From Trema orientale (lineage: Eukaryota; Streptophyta; Magnoliopsida; Rosales; Cannabaceae), in NCBI GenBank assembly GCA_002914845.1, contig JXTC01000006.1, forward strand, positions 1,007,731-1,071,730: DNA of 64,000 bases, given 5' to 3'. Made by a program: the position numbers and the translations under genes. Position 1 is the stretch's first letter. Each line of letters starts with the position of its first letter. The notes under the pieces were generated by a model that saw only the letters and a program-made list of their open reading frames with translations, did not search any database and was not told where the DNA came from. Below are positions 13,501-24,859 of this stretch, one piece after another.

Positions 13501-14660
13501 TATTTGAGTATAGTGTACTTTCATATTTCTCACATCTATTAGTTCAAGAGGTACATACATACATACACTAAGTTAAAAAATCTATGTACTAAACATAAAA
13601 AATCATATGCCACAAAAAAACCAGAATAGAAAAACAATATACTTGAGTTCAAATTCTTGATCAATAATAGCAAAATAATTAATACGTTAATCAACAATAA
13701 CCACACAATATATACTATCACAAAAAAGAAAATAATGATGCCAAGACCAAGAATATATGAACCAAACAAGAGTACTAAACATTTAAGATCAATAATAATA
13801 GAAAAAAATATATAACAATACAAAAAAAATACATACCAAGACCAAAAATATATGAACCAAACAAGAGATACAGAATATGTTCAACAACAAAAACTACTAC
13901 AAAACAGATCACATATACTGCTACAAATATCATATATACCGTGAATTAAAATTAATGAGCCATTGTCAATTATAAAAACTAATTTCAAAACACATAATAA
14001 AATACAAAAAAGCTATTAAGACCTCACAAAAAATAATATTATACTTAAATTAAAATTAGTTATAACATGAACTCTCAATATAAATGAAAATCTCCAAAAC
14101 CAATACACAATACAATTAAATCAAAATTAAGAGAAAAATACATACCGAAATAAAATCAAAATAAAAAATACCGGAGATTCGACCATAGCAAATACATAAA
14201 TTGCCAAAAATACCAGAAATCTGAGAAGATGAACAAAATGACTTCAAAGAAGACGATAATGAACCAAAAAACGCAAGAGAAGAAGAATAATAGAGATATA
14301 CACTGAAAAACACACGAAACCACCATAGATCCAAAGAAACCTATGGATATTGAAGAGGAAAATCAATGGAGGAATGAAAGAGATTCAGGAAAAGAAGAAA
14401 GAAAAAAGAGAGAGAGAGAGAGAGAGAGAGAAGAAGAAAGAAGAACAAGAGAGTACAGGAAATTAAAAAAAAAACAAACGAAAAAAATGAATAATTTCAT
14501 TAAGGACAAAAATGGAAAAGTATAAATTAATTAGCTAGAGGTTTTTAAACGGGGGACATATAGCTATAAATTTTAAATTTTGAACATATTCTTAACTAGT
14601 TTTAAAAATTTGGACATATACCACATTTTCTCTAGAAACTACTAGGGTTAGAAACAATGT
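10560..14660. repeat. long repetitive block with inverted internal motifs, class unknown
   Basis: This block is about 4.1 kb long and has no intact gene. The left edge contains TATATGTCCATAGCCC. The right edge repeats GGACATATA twice (14552 and 14622), its reverse complement. Between 11.0 and 12.3 kb the phrase AGTTCATAAA recurs many times in degenerate form. From 13.54 to 14.1 kb the complementary phrases occur, for example TATGAACCAAAC near 13752 and 13850, mirroring GTTTGGTTCATA near 11994. A leader-like stretch with a possible donor (CCAAAGGTAAATC) lies at 10.8-11.0 kb. A Mutator-like element with a decayed interior is possible, but no transposase or clear target duplication was seen. Confidence 0.4.
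14408..14431. repeat. (GA)n microsatellite
   Basis: About 12 GA units inside a purine-rich stretch near the right edge of the repetitive block. Confidence 0.9.
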
Positions 14661-15650
14661 GGAAAATCATTTTACGATGTATAATAAAAATTTTAACCAG
14701 CTGACGAGAGGAAGAAAAAAAACTAATTCGTGCAAATAGTGAAATCTTTTACTAGATGAAACCCAGTATTGAGAATTAGTAAGCTTGAAAATAATATTGA
14801 ATAGAAACATCAATTTCATCCTAGTCAATTGATGCTATTTTTTAGTTCTGCCTTTGTCATTATATTACCAAACATAGTTAAAAGCATAGACAAAATTGAG
14901 AATGTGTGAAGAGAAAATATATATTGTTGATAACAGTAACATATTGTTACTCTCTCTCTCTTTCTCTCTCCCTTTGTTCTATTAGTATTATTATCATTAT
15001 TATTATTTAAGAACAATAACAAAGTGGTGAAAATATCATTCCAAGCATATTGTTGATATCAGAGGTTCTTTTAATACAATGTAATGAATCCTTATCTGTT
15101 GCTATAATTTTTAAATAATGAAGTCAAGAACAAAGTATTACGATTTATCAGTAGGCGTGTAGATGGATTGAACTGAGTTGATTTTAGAAGTTTTTTAATA
15201 TAACCCATAAAGCATTGTGAAAATTAATAAGCCAAAATAGTTAGAGAAACCCAACAACCTAAGCTTTGTTAGGTTGGTTTGGATTGAGTTATCGGGTTCA
15301 AAGTGTTTTTTTTTTTAATTATTAAAAAATAGGATTTTGAATCTTAATTTTGTTAATACTCATTTGTCATTTTTATTTTAGCAAATTTAATCATTAATAT
15401 AAAAACTGATTCTCATATAAATTGTAACAAATATATACTAATATAAACTAATAAGTGAGTTTTTCATTTTTCTTAATTAATAAGCTAAACATACATATAT
15501 ATATATATGGTATCTTTTTAACATGTAAAAGTTTGGGTTGAAGTAGGATACGGATTGAGAGTTCCTTAATCCGTAAGTAGTGTTGTAAGAATGGGCTGCT
15601 TGGCCTGACCCGAATGGGTAGGAGATGAGAAACGGGCCGAACTGTCACGA
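14661..15650. other. AT-rich intergenic DNA with repeat traces
   Basis: No gene is seen. A (CT)n tract lies near 14951-14972 and a TA tract near 15493-15508. At about 15150-15305, phrases such as GTAGGCGTGTAGATGG and GGTTGGTTTGGATTG resemble the ends of common plant non-autonomous DNA transposons, but no complete element could be delimited. Confidence 0.45.
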
Positions 15651-15661
15651 TCTGGAATTTG

Positions 15662-16075
15662 AAGGGTTTCTTACACTTATACCTATAACAAATGAAAAGA
15701 ATTACAAAAATACGGAAGTCACAGTTTTTTCCAGTTTTCGTACGGTTTTAATTAGGAAAATATCACTTTTTAAAAAATATTTAGAAAATTATCACTTTTA
15801 AAATAGTTACTGGTTACCAGTTTCTGGAAACTGGTTACTGGAAACTGGTTACCATTTATATATCAGTTATAAATATCTTCGGTTACTAATTACCAGTTTC
15901 TAGAAACTGGTTACTAGAAACTAGTTACTATTTTAAAAAATGGTATTTTTATAAATATTTTTTAAAAAGCGGTATTTTTCTAATAAAAACGTACCGCACC
16001 GTGAAAAATACAAAAGCACCGTATTTTTCTAATTCTTTTCAAAAATACCGTATTTTTTCTAATTTCCCCGAATTT
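15662..16075 (+). repeat. GGTTACY-core dispersed repeat, copy 3 (longest)
   Basis: It begins GGGTTTCTTACACTTATACC and ends near CTAATTTCCCC. The core is the richest of the four copies, with at least six units of the type ACTGGTTACCAGTTTC / GAAACTGGTTACTGG between about 15808 and 15938. These units can fold on themselves and on each other. AT-rich arms carrying ATTTTTCTAATAAAAACGTACC flank the core in inverted orientation. Confidence 0.7.
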
Positions 16076-16079
16076 GAAT

Positions 16080-16870
16080 TCCAAGGCCCAACTTGGCCCA
16101 TGGCACGATTGGCCAAAGGTTGGGCCAACCAAAGGATGTTCAAAATAATTGCAGAAACCGATCAAACTAGACCAATCCGTGCGATTGAAGCACAATTATT
16201 GCCCGTGACGAATTGGAAAAATAGTAAACTGAACAGTTTGGTTTGGTTGGTGAATTGAAAAAAATATGCTCGGTTTCAAACCAAACCGCCCAGAGAAATT
16301 AGTTTTATATATATATATTGTAATGTATACTTATTTTGTAGTTTGTATTGTAATATGTACTTATAATGTGTATTTTTTTTTATACACATAATATAAGTTT
16401 ATTTTTGCAGCTTTTTAAGTTAAAGTTTGAAGCTTTTATTATTATTGTGACATGTATTATTGTTATCTAGCTATCTTACTTAAGATTTGTGGTTGTGTTG
16501 TAATTTGTTTAAGATATTTTAGGCTTTAAGAATGCTCTTCTATTTCAATTTGGATTTAACATAAGTTTAAAATGACTAGAACTTTTGATTTGATTGTAAG
16601 CTTTAAATATATTGTTTTTGGTTTAAATATTTGGACTATGTTAAAATTGCTGTTTATGTATCATTATTTGGAATATATCTGATTTGATATTTGTATTGTT
16701 CAAATCATATAAACTACCCAAATTGTAACACAAAATACAGGTGCGGTATGATCGGTTTGAGTCGACCAATACAAACTGCACGGTTTGTCGGATTGGTTAA
16801 ATCGCATGTGCGATTTGATTTATGGATTGACGTTCTAGACTAGTCAAACCGACCATGAACACCCCTAGGC
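16080..16870. mobile_element. remnant of a plant DNA transposon rich in GGTTTG / CCAAAC motifs
   Basis: The right part carries repeated GGTTTGGTT and CAAACCGACC phrases and stops at ATGAACACCCCTAG (about 16852-16867). The reverse complement of that stop is the widespread plant terminal sequence CTAGGGGTGTTCAT. Terminal repeats of this look are common in non-autonomous hAT-like elements. A matching left terminus was not found, so this is probably a truncated or degraded copy. Confidence 0.4.
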
Positions 16871-17224
16871 CGACCTAAATCATGGCGGACGGGGCCATTA
16901 ATGTTTTAATTTAAAGGATTATTTTTTTTAATTTTATATTTAAAAAAGAAAAAAAAAAAGAAATGTGCTAGCTGGGCTGGGTCATTATTGTTTAAGATCA
17001 GGTCGACCTATGGGCCATATGACCGAGTCAAGAGCTAGCCCATTTTTACATCATTATCTGTAAGCCAACCTATAACCTCAGTTTGAAATAATTATAAAGT
17101 AATAATAGGGATACTAAAATTTTATACACAAAATATAAACCAGATTATATACATGTAATTCAACCACTTCTTATTTTAAGGTGAGATCACACCATTTAAA
17201 ATTGTGTGGCTAAAAATGATGTCA

Positions 17225-17650
17225 TATCACTGGTGTAAATTTTGAGAAAATTTGATTTTTTATGGTATTTTTTCAAAAAAATTGAAAAATCCCGGAATTT
17301 GAAATTGTTCTGAAAAATTCCGGATTAATTATAAAAATACCACTTTTGAAAATATTTAGAAAAATACTATTTTTTATTGATTGATGAGATACTTAAGATA
17401 ACTAATCGAGTTACCTGAGGTAACTTGAACAGTTACTTCAAGTAACTGGATTGGTTACTCTAAGTAACTTAATTGGTTACCTTGAGTATCATTAAAAAAT
17501 ACCAAATTTAAAGAGAAATGATATTTTTCTAAATATTTTTTGAAAGTGTTATTTTTCTAATAGTATTTTTAAAAAGTGATATTTTTCTAATTCAATCCTA
17601 GATTTTTCAAAAGAATTAGTCCATCTGGGATTTTTCAATTTTTAGTATCT
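17225..17650. repeat. GGTTACY-core dispersed repeat, copy 4 (divergent)
   Basis: The architecture matches the other copies: arms of ATTTTTCTAA-type sequence flank a core (about 17410-17490) made of GTTACCTGAGGTAACTTG, AGTTACTTCAAGTAACT and GGTTACTCTAAGTAACT. Each core unit is a short palindrome around GTTAC. The spacer bases differ from copies 1-3, so this is an older relative or a separate subfamily. Confidence 0.5.
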
Positions 17651-17732
17651 TGGGCCTTTGAATTTTGTAAATATCCTGTAAATTTTTGGTATCTCAATCT
17701 TCATTCATAGTTATAACCCATGGAACACATAA

Positions 17733-18070
17733 GCCCCGTTTGGTTCGCCTATTTGAATGTGTGTATTTGAATAGAATTTGTGGAATGGGTTATAATTGGA
17801 ATGGAAGACATTTGAATGGAAAAAATAGTAGAATGGGAGTATTGGAATGGTCCATTCAAAAACACATCTTTCCCTCCATTCTCATCCAAGACACAAAAAT
17901 CCATTCAAATAGTTGATGTGACTGATGAACCATTTGAATGGAAAAACTAAATTGTTGAAACAAACACTCATTCCAAAAGACCATTTGAATGAAAAATTTA
18001 GAATTATTGAAACAAACACCCATTCAAATGGATTTTCTATTGGAATGGAATGGGCGAAAAAAACGGCCCC
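17733..18070. mobile_element. MITE-like element with CCCCGTTTGG-type termini
   Basis: The left end reads GCCCCGTTTGGTTCGCC. The right end, reverse-complemented, reads GGGGCCGTTTTTTTCGCCC, giving imperfect terminal inverted repeats around a 338-base interior rich in CATTTGAATGG and its complement. It has no coding capacity. GGCCCCGTTTGG-type ends are frequent in plant non-autonomous hAT or PIF/Harbinger elements; the superfamily cannot be decided because the target duplication is unclear. Confidence 0.6.
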
Positions 18071-18620
18071 ATACTTTTTTTTTGTTGAGTTGCGTTCGAT
18101 TGGGTGGGTAGAATGATGTAAATTGTACACCCTATCCATGAGTACTTAAAAAAAAAAGTTTCGTCAATGCTCCAAAAGAAAAAGAGGGGGGAATTTCGAG
18201 AAAATAATTCAACAGAAATACTTGTTTGGTAAGACATATTTGTCAAAAGTCTAAAAAAAAAAACATATATAGTTGGGATACGCTTAACGGCATAAATTTA
18301 AAAAAAAAAAAAAAAAAATCTCTTACCAATGAACGAAGCCAAACTGCTATAGACATTAGACTAATACTACAAAGCTGATTAACTACTCCCTTCTGTTCAC
18401 CAATAGAAGTAGCTTGTCAATGGTAAAATGTGTACATAACCACATAACCCTGAATAAATAACATCTTTGAACAGGTCTCAAGCAGTTTCTTCATATACAG
18501 CTTGCCAGTGATAACAGGCAAACAAGGGCAAAACAGAAATAGAAGAAGAAACACATGTACATTGCAAGGAATTTATATCACACATAACAAAAAAAATCAT
18601 ATATAAGTGTAACCGTGTCC
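18071..18620. other. intergenic DNA and likely 3' flank of the LRR gene
   Basis: Low-complexity A-runs (18147-18158, 18254-18263, 18300-18318) and no open frame of interest. Transcription of the minus-strand LRR gene probably ends in the right half of this stretch or just beyond it; no clean poly(A) signal was fixed. Confidence 0.4.
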
Positions 18621-18972
18621 TCTCTTCCAAACTACATCAAAAGTTCCATCTGAATCAACAGCTATCAAGAAAACAATAATGCTTTCCGGGATTTTAAATG
18701 GTAATGGACTGTTCAGTCTCTGTCATCCAATCTGTTACGGACAATGTAAACTAATTAGCATAGCATACAAAACAAGCTATAAAACAGAATTAAGAGTCTC
18801 ATGTTCCATAACAGTTAAAGTTACTCCCTTTAGAACTTGTAATACTGAACACTTGAAATATGAATCCTTTACATTTAAACATACAAAAGAGTTATTCCGT
18901 CTGTGCTTGGAGTGAAAAGTAATGACATTGAAATGGCGATCTGGAACTTACAGGAATCCAAAGGTGTGATTC

Positions 18973-21900
18973 TCAAAGATCAACACCCTCATCAAGCCCT
19001 TTGGAACTAATCATCACGTTTGAATCAATCTGCTTGTCGAACTTCCTCCTCCTCCTTGCTTCGAACTCTTGGAATCCTTCCATCTGGAATAATTTTAAGT
19101 ACAGTTTGGGGACGAACATAAATATTGCGGAATGAAAGGAAGTTTTTAGAAAAAAACGAAGCTAACATCAAGGAATTGTGGCATACCTGCTGAAACTGAT
19201 CCATTGAAATAGGGTTGCCATGAAGAGAAATATTCTGCAGAGCTTTGCAGTCTTTCAAAATATTTGTCGGTATCTGTTAAAAAGTCTCATGATATTAATA
19301 CAGGCATCTCCCATGTTCCACCATAAAAAAGGACTAGACATTGTTAAAAACATGTCAACGCAGTGATAAACGGCACCATCATGTCAGAGTTCTCAAATGC
19401 CAAAGAATCAGTGTAAGGCACCACCAAACCAACAACTAATTAATTACCAAGTTTAATCATTGCATCAATAATCTCTTCAGGCTCAAAAATATAAATATCC
19501 TTTGCATCATGTCAACTTTGACTATAGTAGTTATTAGAGCCATTTAGGCCTTTGGTAGCCATGCCTCTGTTTAGCCATCATAGGTTCACATTTCAAGAAA
19601 TAATGCAGAGTCTCTACATAAGATAGGGAGGGGAAAGACAAAAAAAGCCTTTAGCAGTTGATCTAACATCCATATAAAATAAAGTCAAGTGAGACTGGAA
19701 TTCCAGGGGCACATACCTGCTTCACATCATTATTGTTTAAGCAAAGTGACTTTAAGTGGATGAGATTGCAGATAGATTCAGGAAGATCTTCAATAAAGTT
19801 ATCTGAAAAGTCATTCAGAATGATGAGTCTGTGAGTGCACTAATCATTAAACAGGTACCGTCATTACCAATCTGAAATGTCTTTGTCACTTAAAGAGTAG
19901 AAGTGTTGTACAGATTATCAATTGTCTACGCCATCTATTACTGAATCGACTCTAAGCAACAACTATTGACCTGTATCACTATATGCACTGGTGCATCTCA
20001 GCATTGTAAACTTATTATAAAGGTGTTTACATCAGATATCTATTAAATGTTTCAAAATGAAGAAAGACGAAATAAGTAGGTCTGAGATGACTTCAGATCT
20101 ATCTAATGTCTAATCACACATAACCGTGATGATCTACACAAGTAAGAGCTTGACAATGTAAAAGTTATTCATAAATTGGGAGCATGGTCATTTAATAAAA
20201 AATAAAAATAGAAATTTACCATTTGCTTGTAGTTCTTCCAGAGAGAAGCAACTCCCAATTGATTCCGGAAGAGACTTCAGTTTGTTATTCGACACATCTA
20301 AAAGCTGTAACTGCATCATCAAAAAATGGACAAAAACCTGGATTTCAAATAAAGGCTAAAACATGACATCCCAAATGAAAACTTTTAGTGGTGAAACTAA
20401 GACATTAGCGAATGCATACTCTGTTAATTTAAGTCATATGCTTCTAATTAACAGGTGTCATAGTTAACCTAATCACTATCTAAGTTAGTAGAGCCCCTAA
20501 AACCAACCTCTCTCTTAAATATACAACATTAAATTCCTTAAGGAAAATAAAATCCAGGTACCGGCTATAGCATTCTATGAAAAGAGGCAGAAATCATACT
20601 AAGTAATAGAGGAAGAAAGAATTCATGCCAATTAGAGAGAGTTAAAACTAGAAAATATAAAGCCTTTGGCGGCAAACAGACACCTGTCCTTGGCTGGTCT
20701 TCTACAAGCACCAGACAGGACTTGCCTAAACCTACCTTTTACAGATACCTTTGGGAGGAAGAAATACATTTGGTCCTGAATCCCATGGGTTAAATTCCAC
20801 AATAACATTAGGTATACTCAAATTCAGACATCAGGAATGGCAACACATATCACATGGACAATGAAACAAACAAGTAGAATCACTATTCAGAAGTCAAAAT
20901 GTGAAAGACAATATTACATTGCGTAAGCTGCCAATAGTTTCGGGCAAATATTCTAAGGCATTCCTCGAGATGGACAACCTTTCAAGCCGCACTAGCTGCC
21001 CAACTGAACAAATTATACACGCATATAGTGAAAAACCCATGGAAAAAACTTAGGGAGGAAAAAAAGCCCCATAGTTAGCGGATAGAGACATCAAACGAAA
21101 AGAAACTCCATCCATCAAAAGATCATCTTACTTATTTAAAGAAGAGAATTACATTCATCAGGCAAGGAAGTAACTCGATTTCCGTCAAGCGTCATAACTT
21201 TTAGAGATTGTAGTTTCCCCAAATTTATTGGCAGACGCTGAATAAGATTATCAGCTAAAACCTGAAAATTTGAACAGCACAACAAAAATTCAATTCTCTA
21301 GCTCAATGAATTTTAGAATCTCGAATAAAACAATGAATGGAATGGTCTAGTATGGAAACAAAGATGAGCAGTGCATATGGGTAGATAGTCACTAATTGTG
21401 GTGCGAGCAATAAGATGAAATGATCAAGTTTAAACAAAAGATGAGCTGTGCATATAATTAGGTAATCAGGGTGTGAAAATATGTCAAACAAAAGTCACAA
21501 GAATTTCAACAGGTGCAGATAACGTGATCATAGACCAATGGTTTACTCTATTTGGTTATTCCAATAAGTTGTCTCCTTAATGCCACTGCTCTATTGATAA
21601 ACCTCCAATAAGGTTTACTTATGCACAACGTGCTAAATAACACAAGTATGGTTGTTTTAGTGTATTAAAGAATTAGGGAATGTGTCTTAGAGAATAATTG
21701 TCCTGTTGGTGGTCTTGTAGTGTGCTTTTGGTTATATGGGTATAAATAGCTAGTAATGGGAATAGAAGGGCATTCAGTAGTAAGATTGTTAATAACAGGA
21801 CTGAGCTCAATTGTGGGACAGAGTGGACCTCTCGAATGTGCATTTCTTTGTATCAAACTGATTGTGCAATAAAGATTCACTATTCATCTCTATTCTTCCT

Positions 21901-23904
21901 ACTTGCTTCTTCTCCATTAATCCTACTATAGTATCAGGTACATGACATCTATTTCGTCAAAAACAGCAGGGTAAGATTCTAGTATACATTAATATGTGTG
22001 TATATATATATATATATACACTATATCTTACTGATAATTACTTTGATTATCTGTGAGCTGATTCCAAACGTTAGAAAATTACTACGGTCCTGTCGAAAAT
22101 AATGCAAATTATTGGATGGTAATCGTAAATAATGCTACTTAAAACACTTACCAGTCGCTGCATGTTTATTAATTTGCTAATATCCAACGGAATGTCAACT
22201 GTGTAAAGAAAATATAAATATTAAAGACTCATTCAATATCTATTCTTTAAAGGATGAAAAATTGAAGATTACTTTCCTCACCACTTTTCCAAAATAAGAT
22301 TTTTTTTACCACTATTTGAGATCAATTACAATAAGGACCGAGGACCAAGCCTGGCACAAAATTACTTTTAAAAACTTGTTTCACTATATAGGTCACTTTT
22401 TTGGACAAAAGAGCATACCTATCTTGTTGTGTGTTAAATCAAGAGTCCGCACAGATCTCTCCAAATTGAGGACGTCTTCTGGAAATGTCTATTTCAGAAA
22501 AAAAGAGAGAGCAAGTATATGATAAGAAACAAACAGACAAACATACAAGCGATCAAGGTATCCTGTCAGAAGACCTGTATATTCTGGTATGTGTTAAGTT
22601 AGTATATAGTTACTCCTCAACTTATACGAGTGAAGCTCAGCCTCGTGATAATTTTTCATAAAACACTGTGCATAAATAATAGTTTTGTTTTTCATTGAAA
22701 TTTTTATAATGCATACAGTAAATTTACACTCTCTTTCTGTTCTTTTGTGCATACTACATATATGGTGCTTATTTATGTATGTACCATTTGGTATGTCTGC
22801 ATCCTCAAATGAATACAATCAATATATGCAACAACAGATGTGATTCTTAATTTTCTACAAAAATGCTTGGCATCCATCCCAAACATAAAAATTTTCACAA
22901 TTCAGTTTTCAGTTTATTTTGTTGATAACTGCGAAAAATTAACAATGGTAGTTTGACTAAATTAGTTTACAACAGTAAAAACAATTTTACAACAATGTGA
23001 CTTTGACAGGTGCATAATATACTTATCACAATCTTTTGGTATATTGCATTGCTCAACTAACTATAAAGCCAAAGGCATATTGTTCATTCAAAGTTTAATA
23101 TTTCCAATATCCGATCCAAGAGAGACAAACAAGTCAACTAGAAAATGATGGAGCTGAACAATGAATAATCTTCAATAGCAAGAGAAGTAAAGAACCATCA
23201 TCACCACAACTTAAATTCTTAGTTGACTTAAAATGAGCTTGACAAAATTCAACACTTAAAAAGAGTAATGTCCACTGGCCAACTATAAACAACAACAACA
23301 ATAGTAACATTTAATGTAATGTACAACCGTGAACGAGATGGCATTAAATAATCTCAACAAAATAATAAGAACCAATCTCCCGGGAACTTAATTCTCTCTT
23401 GACTTAAATAATAGACAAAATTCAACACTTAAAACATCAACAGTTTCCATTTCCCCCCCCCCCCCCCCCCAAAAAAAAAAAAAGAAAAATCAATAGTTTC
23501 TACATTAACTGATTATACATTACATACATATATACATAAATATAAGACTCCCCAAAAAATCAAACTTCAGAACGATCATTACAGGCACATTTCGAAATTA
23601 ATCAGCTTATAACTAACCTACTTCATCTTCTCCCCTGAATCATTAAGGACTCATTTTCTATATTTCAATGAAAACCCAATTCAAACAAGCATAAATGCAG
23701 AACATAAACAAAACAAAACCCATAATTTGTTTTCTCAAAAAAAGATATATAAATCGAAGAACGAGAAGAAAACAGAGAAAAATACATCAAACTATGTATA
23801 ATCACCTTCAATTTGGAGTCACGCAAAGCGACGATTCCAGTGGATCGCCACCGATTGACCCTACTCGCTTTCGAGTCTACGTTTCTGCTGGAACAGCAAC
23901 CCAT
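18973..23904 (-). CDS. small leucine-rich-repeat protein with N-terminal MGCC motif (261 aa, nine exons)
   Basis: Exons are 23904-23806, 22488-22419, 22198-22152, 21261-21153, 21003-20918, 20310-20220, 19802-19717, 19273-19187 and 19083-18973. All have GT-AG borders and join in frame. The protein begins MGCCSSRN, a likely N-myristoylation and palmitoylation signal. About eight 23-residue LRRs of the intracellular Ras-group type follow (residues 45-225, e.g. LKSLPESIGSCFSLEELQAN). A basic tail with EARRRRKFDKQID ends at VDL. Plant homologues of about 262 aa (At5g07910-like, from memory) share this layout. A peripheral membrane scaffold role is inferred; no enzymatic domain is present. Intron 3 carries a retrotransposon-like fossil. 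Confidence 0.9.
21650..21950 (+). mobile_element. putative Copia-type LTR fossil in intron 3 of the LRR gene
   Basis: The intron contains a plus-strand promoter-like TATAAATAG near 21741 and an AATAAA near 21869. It ends in a CTATAGTATCAGG phrase near 21930 that resembles the junction of a Copia LTR with a Met-tRNA primer site. No internal coding region follows, so it would be a solo LTR or fragment. The ends are uncertain and it is plainly old. Confidence 0.35.
23454..23482. repeat. C-tract/A-tract junction
   Basis: About 17 C followed by about 13 A inside intron 1 of the LRR gene. Such tracts are prone to length error in sequencing. Confidence 0.9.
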
Positions 23905-24170
23905 TTCGCCTACGAACAGAATTAAACTATATCTATAGAATCAAACACACACACCCAAAAAAAAAAAAAAAAAAAAACCCAGAAAAATAGAAAAAAACGA
24001 AGGAGCTTCAAGGGAGCTCTATCGTGAGTTTGTGGTTATGGGGTTTGTGGGGGAAGAGGAAGAATAAGATGAGGCTGGCAATGGCGAAGAGGGTGTTGGT
24101 GAGAAAGAGTCAAAGTCCAACACATCGAGAGTTTGAAGCAAATAAACGATGATGAGGTATGTAGCAGTCA
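23905..24170 (-). promoter_or_regulatory. 5'UTR and promoter region of the LRR gene
   Basis: This is the upstream flank of the minus-strand LRR start codon. It contains an A-rich tract at 23957-23977 and CT/TC-rich sequence on the transcript strand, as is usual for plant leaders. A (TA)n tract follows at about 24175-24197. No specific regulatory box stands out. A MITE at 24354 lies about 450 bases upstream of the start codon. Confidence 0.4.
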
Positions 24171-24353
24171 TAGTCATATATATATATATATATATAATAC
24201 AGATTTATATTCGTATCAGAGTGTGTGTCGTCGTCATTTGCAAGGACTTGATTATTGCAAGACTAAAACCGCGTTTTTCTTTTCTTCTTTGCTGCTTTAG
24301 ATTTTGCGCTCAACACGCGGTAAATAGTAACGCCCATTCAACAATGAAAAGAA

Positions 24354-24859
24354 GGGTTTATGGCACAAATGGTCCCTAAACTATTCCATTTGTGCCAAGT
24401 TGGTCCTCAAATTTACTATTGTGGCAATTAAGTTTCTAAACTTTCAGATTTGAAGTAATTTGGTCATTGTACTGTCTTAAATTGTAACATACTGTTAAAT
24501 TTATGATTAAAAAACATATGAAGAGCACGTTGTAGCATATGAATATGTATCTAAAGAAAAACAAACTGAACATAAGGATTTAAAGAGAAGGAGAGATATA
24601 TTATTCGCATTTTTTAGGGTTCTTAGAGCTAAGATTTGTTTTTATTGTTCATTTTAAAACTTGAAATTTCTATATTATCTTTTAGATTGCTTCTCATGTG
24701 TGTGTTTTTATTTTCAAAAATTTAACAGCAGGTTACAATTTAGACAATCTATGACCAAATTATTTTAAATCAGAAAATTCAGATACTTAATTGTTAAAAT
24801 TAAAACTTACCAAATTGCCATAAACTGGATAGTTGAGTGGCCATTTGTGCCATTAACCC
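24354..24859. mobile_element. MITE with GGGTTWATGGCACAAATGG terminal repeats
   Basis: The left end reads GGGTTTATGGCACAAATGGT. The right end, reverse-complemented, reads GGGTTAATGGCACAAATGGC. The similarity continues through CACTCAACTAT on the right against CCCTAAACTAT on the left and on to the GCCAAGTTGG / GGCAATTTGG phrases. The element is 506 bases long, AT-rich inside and non-coding. It sits upstream of the LRR gene promoter. Superfamily not assigned. Confidence 0.75.
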
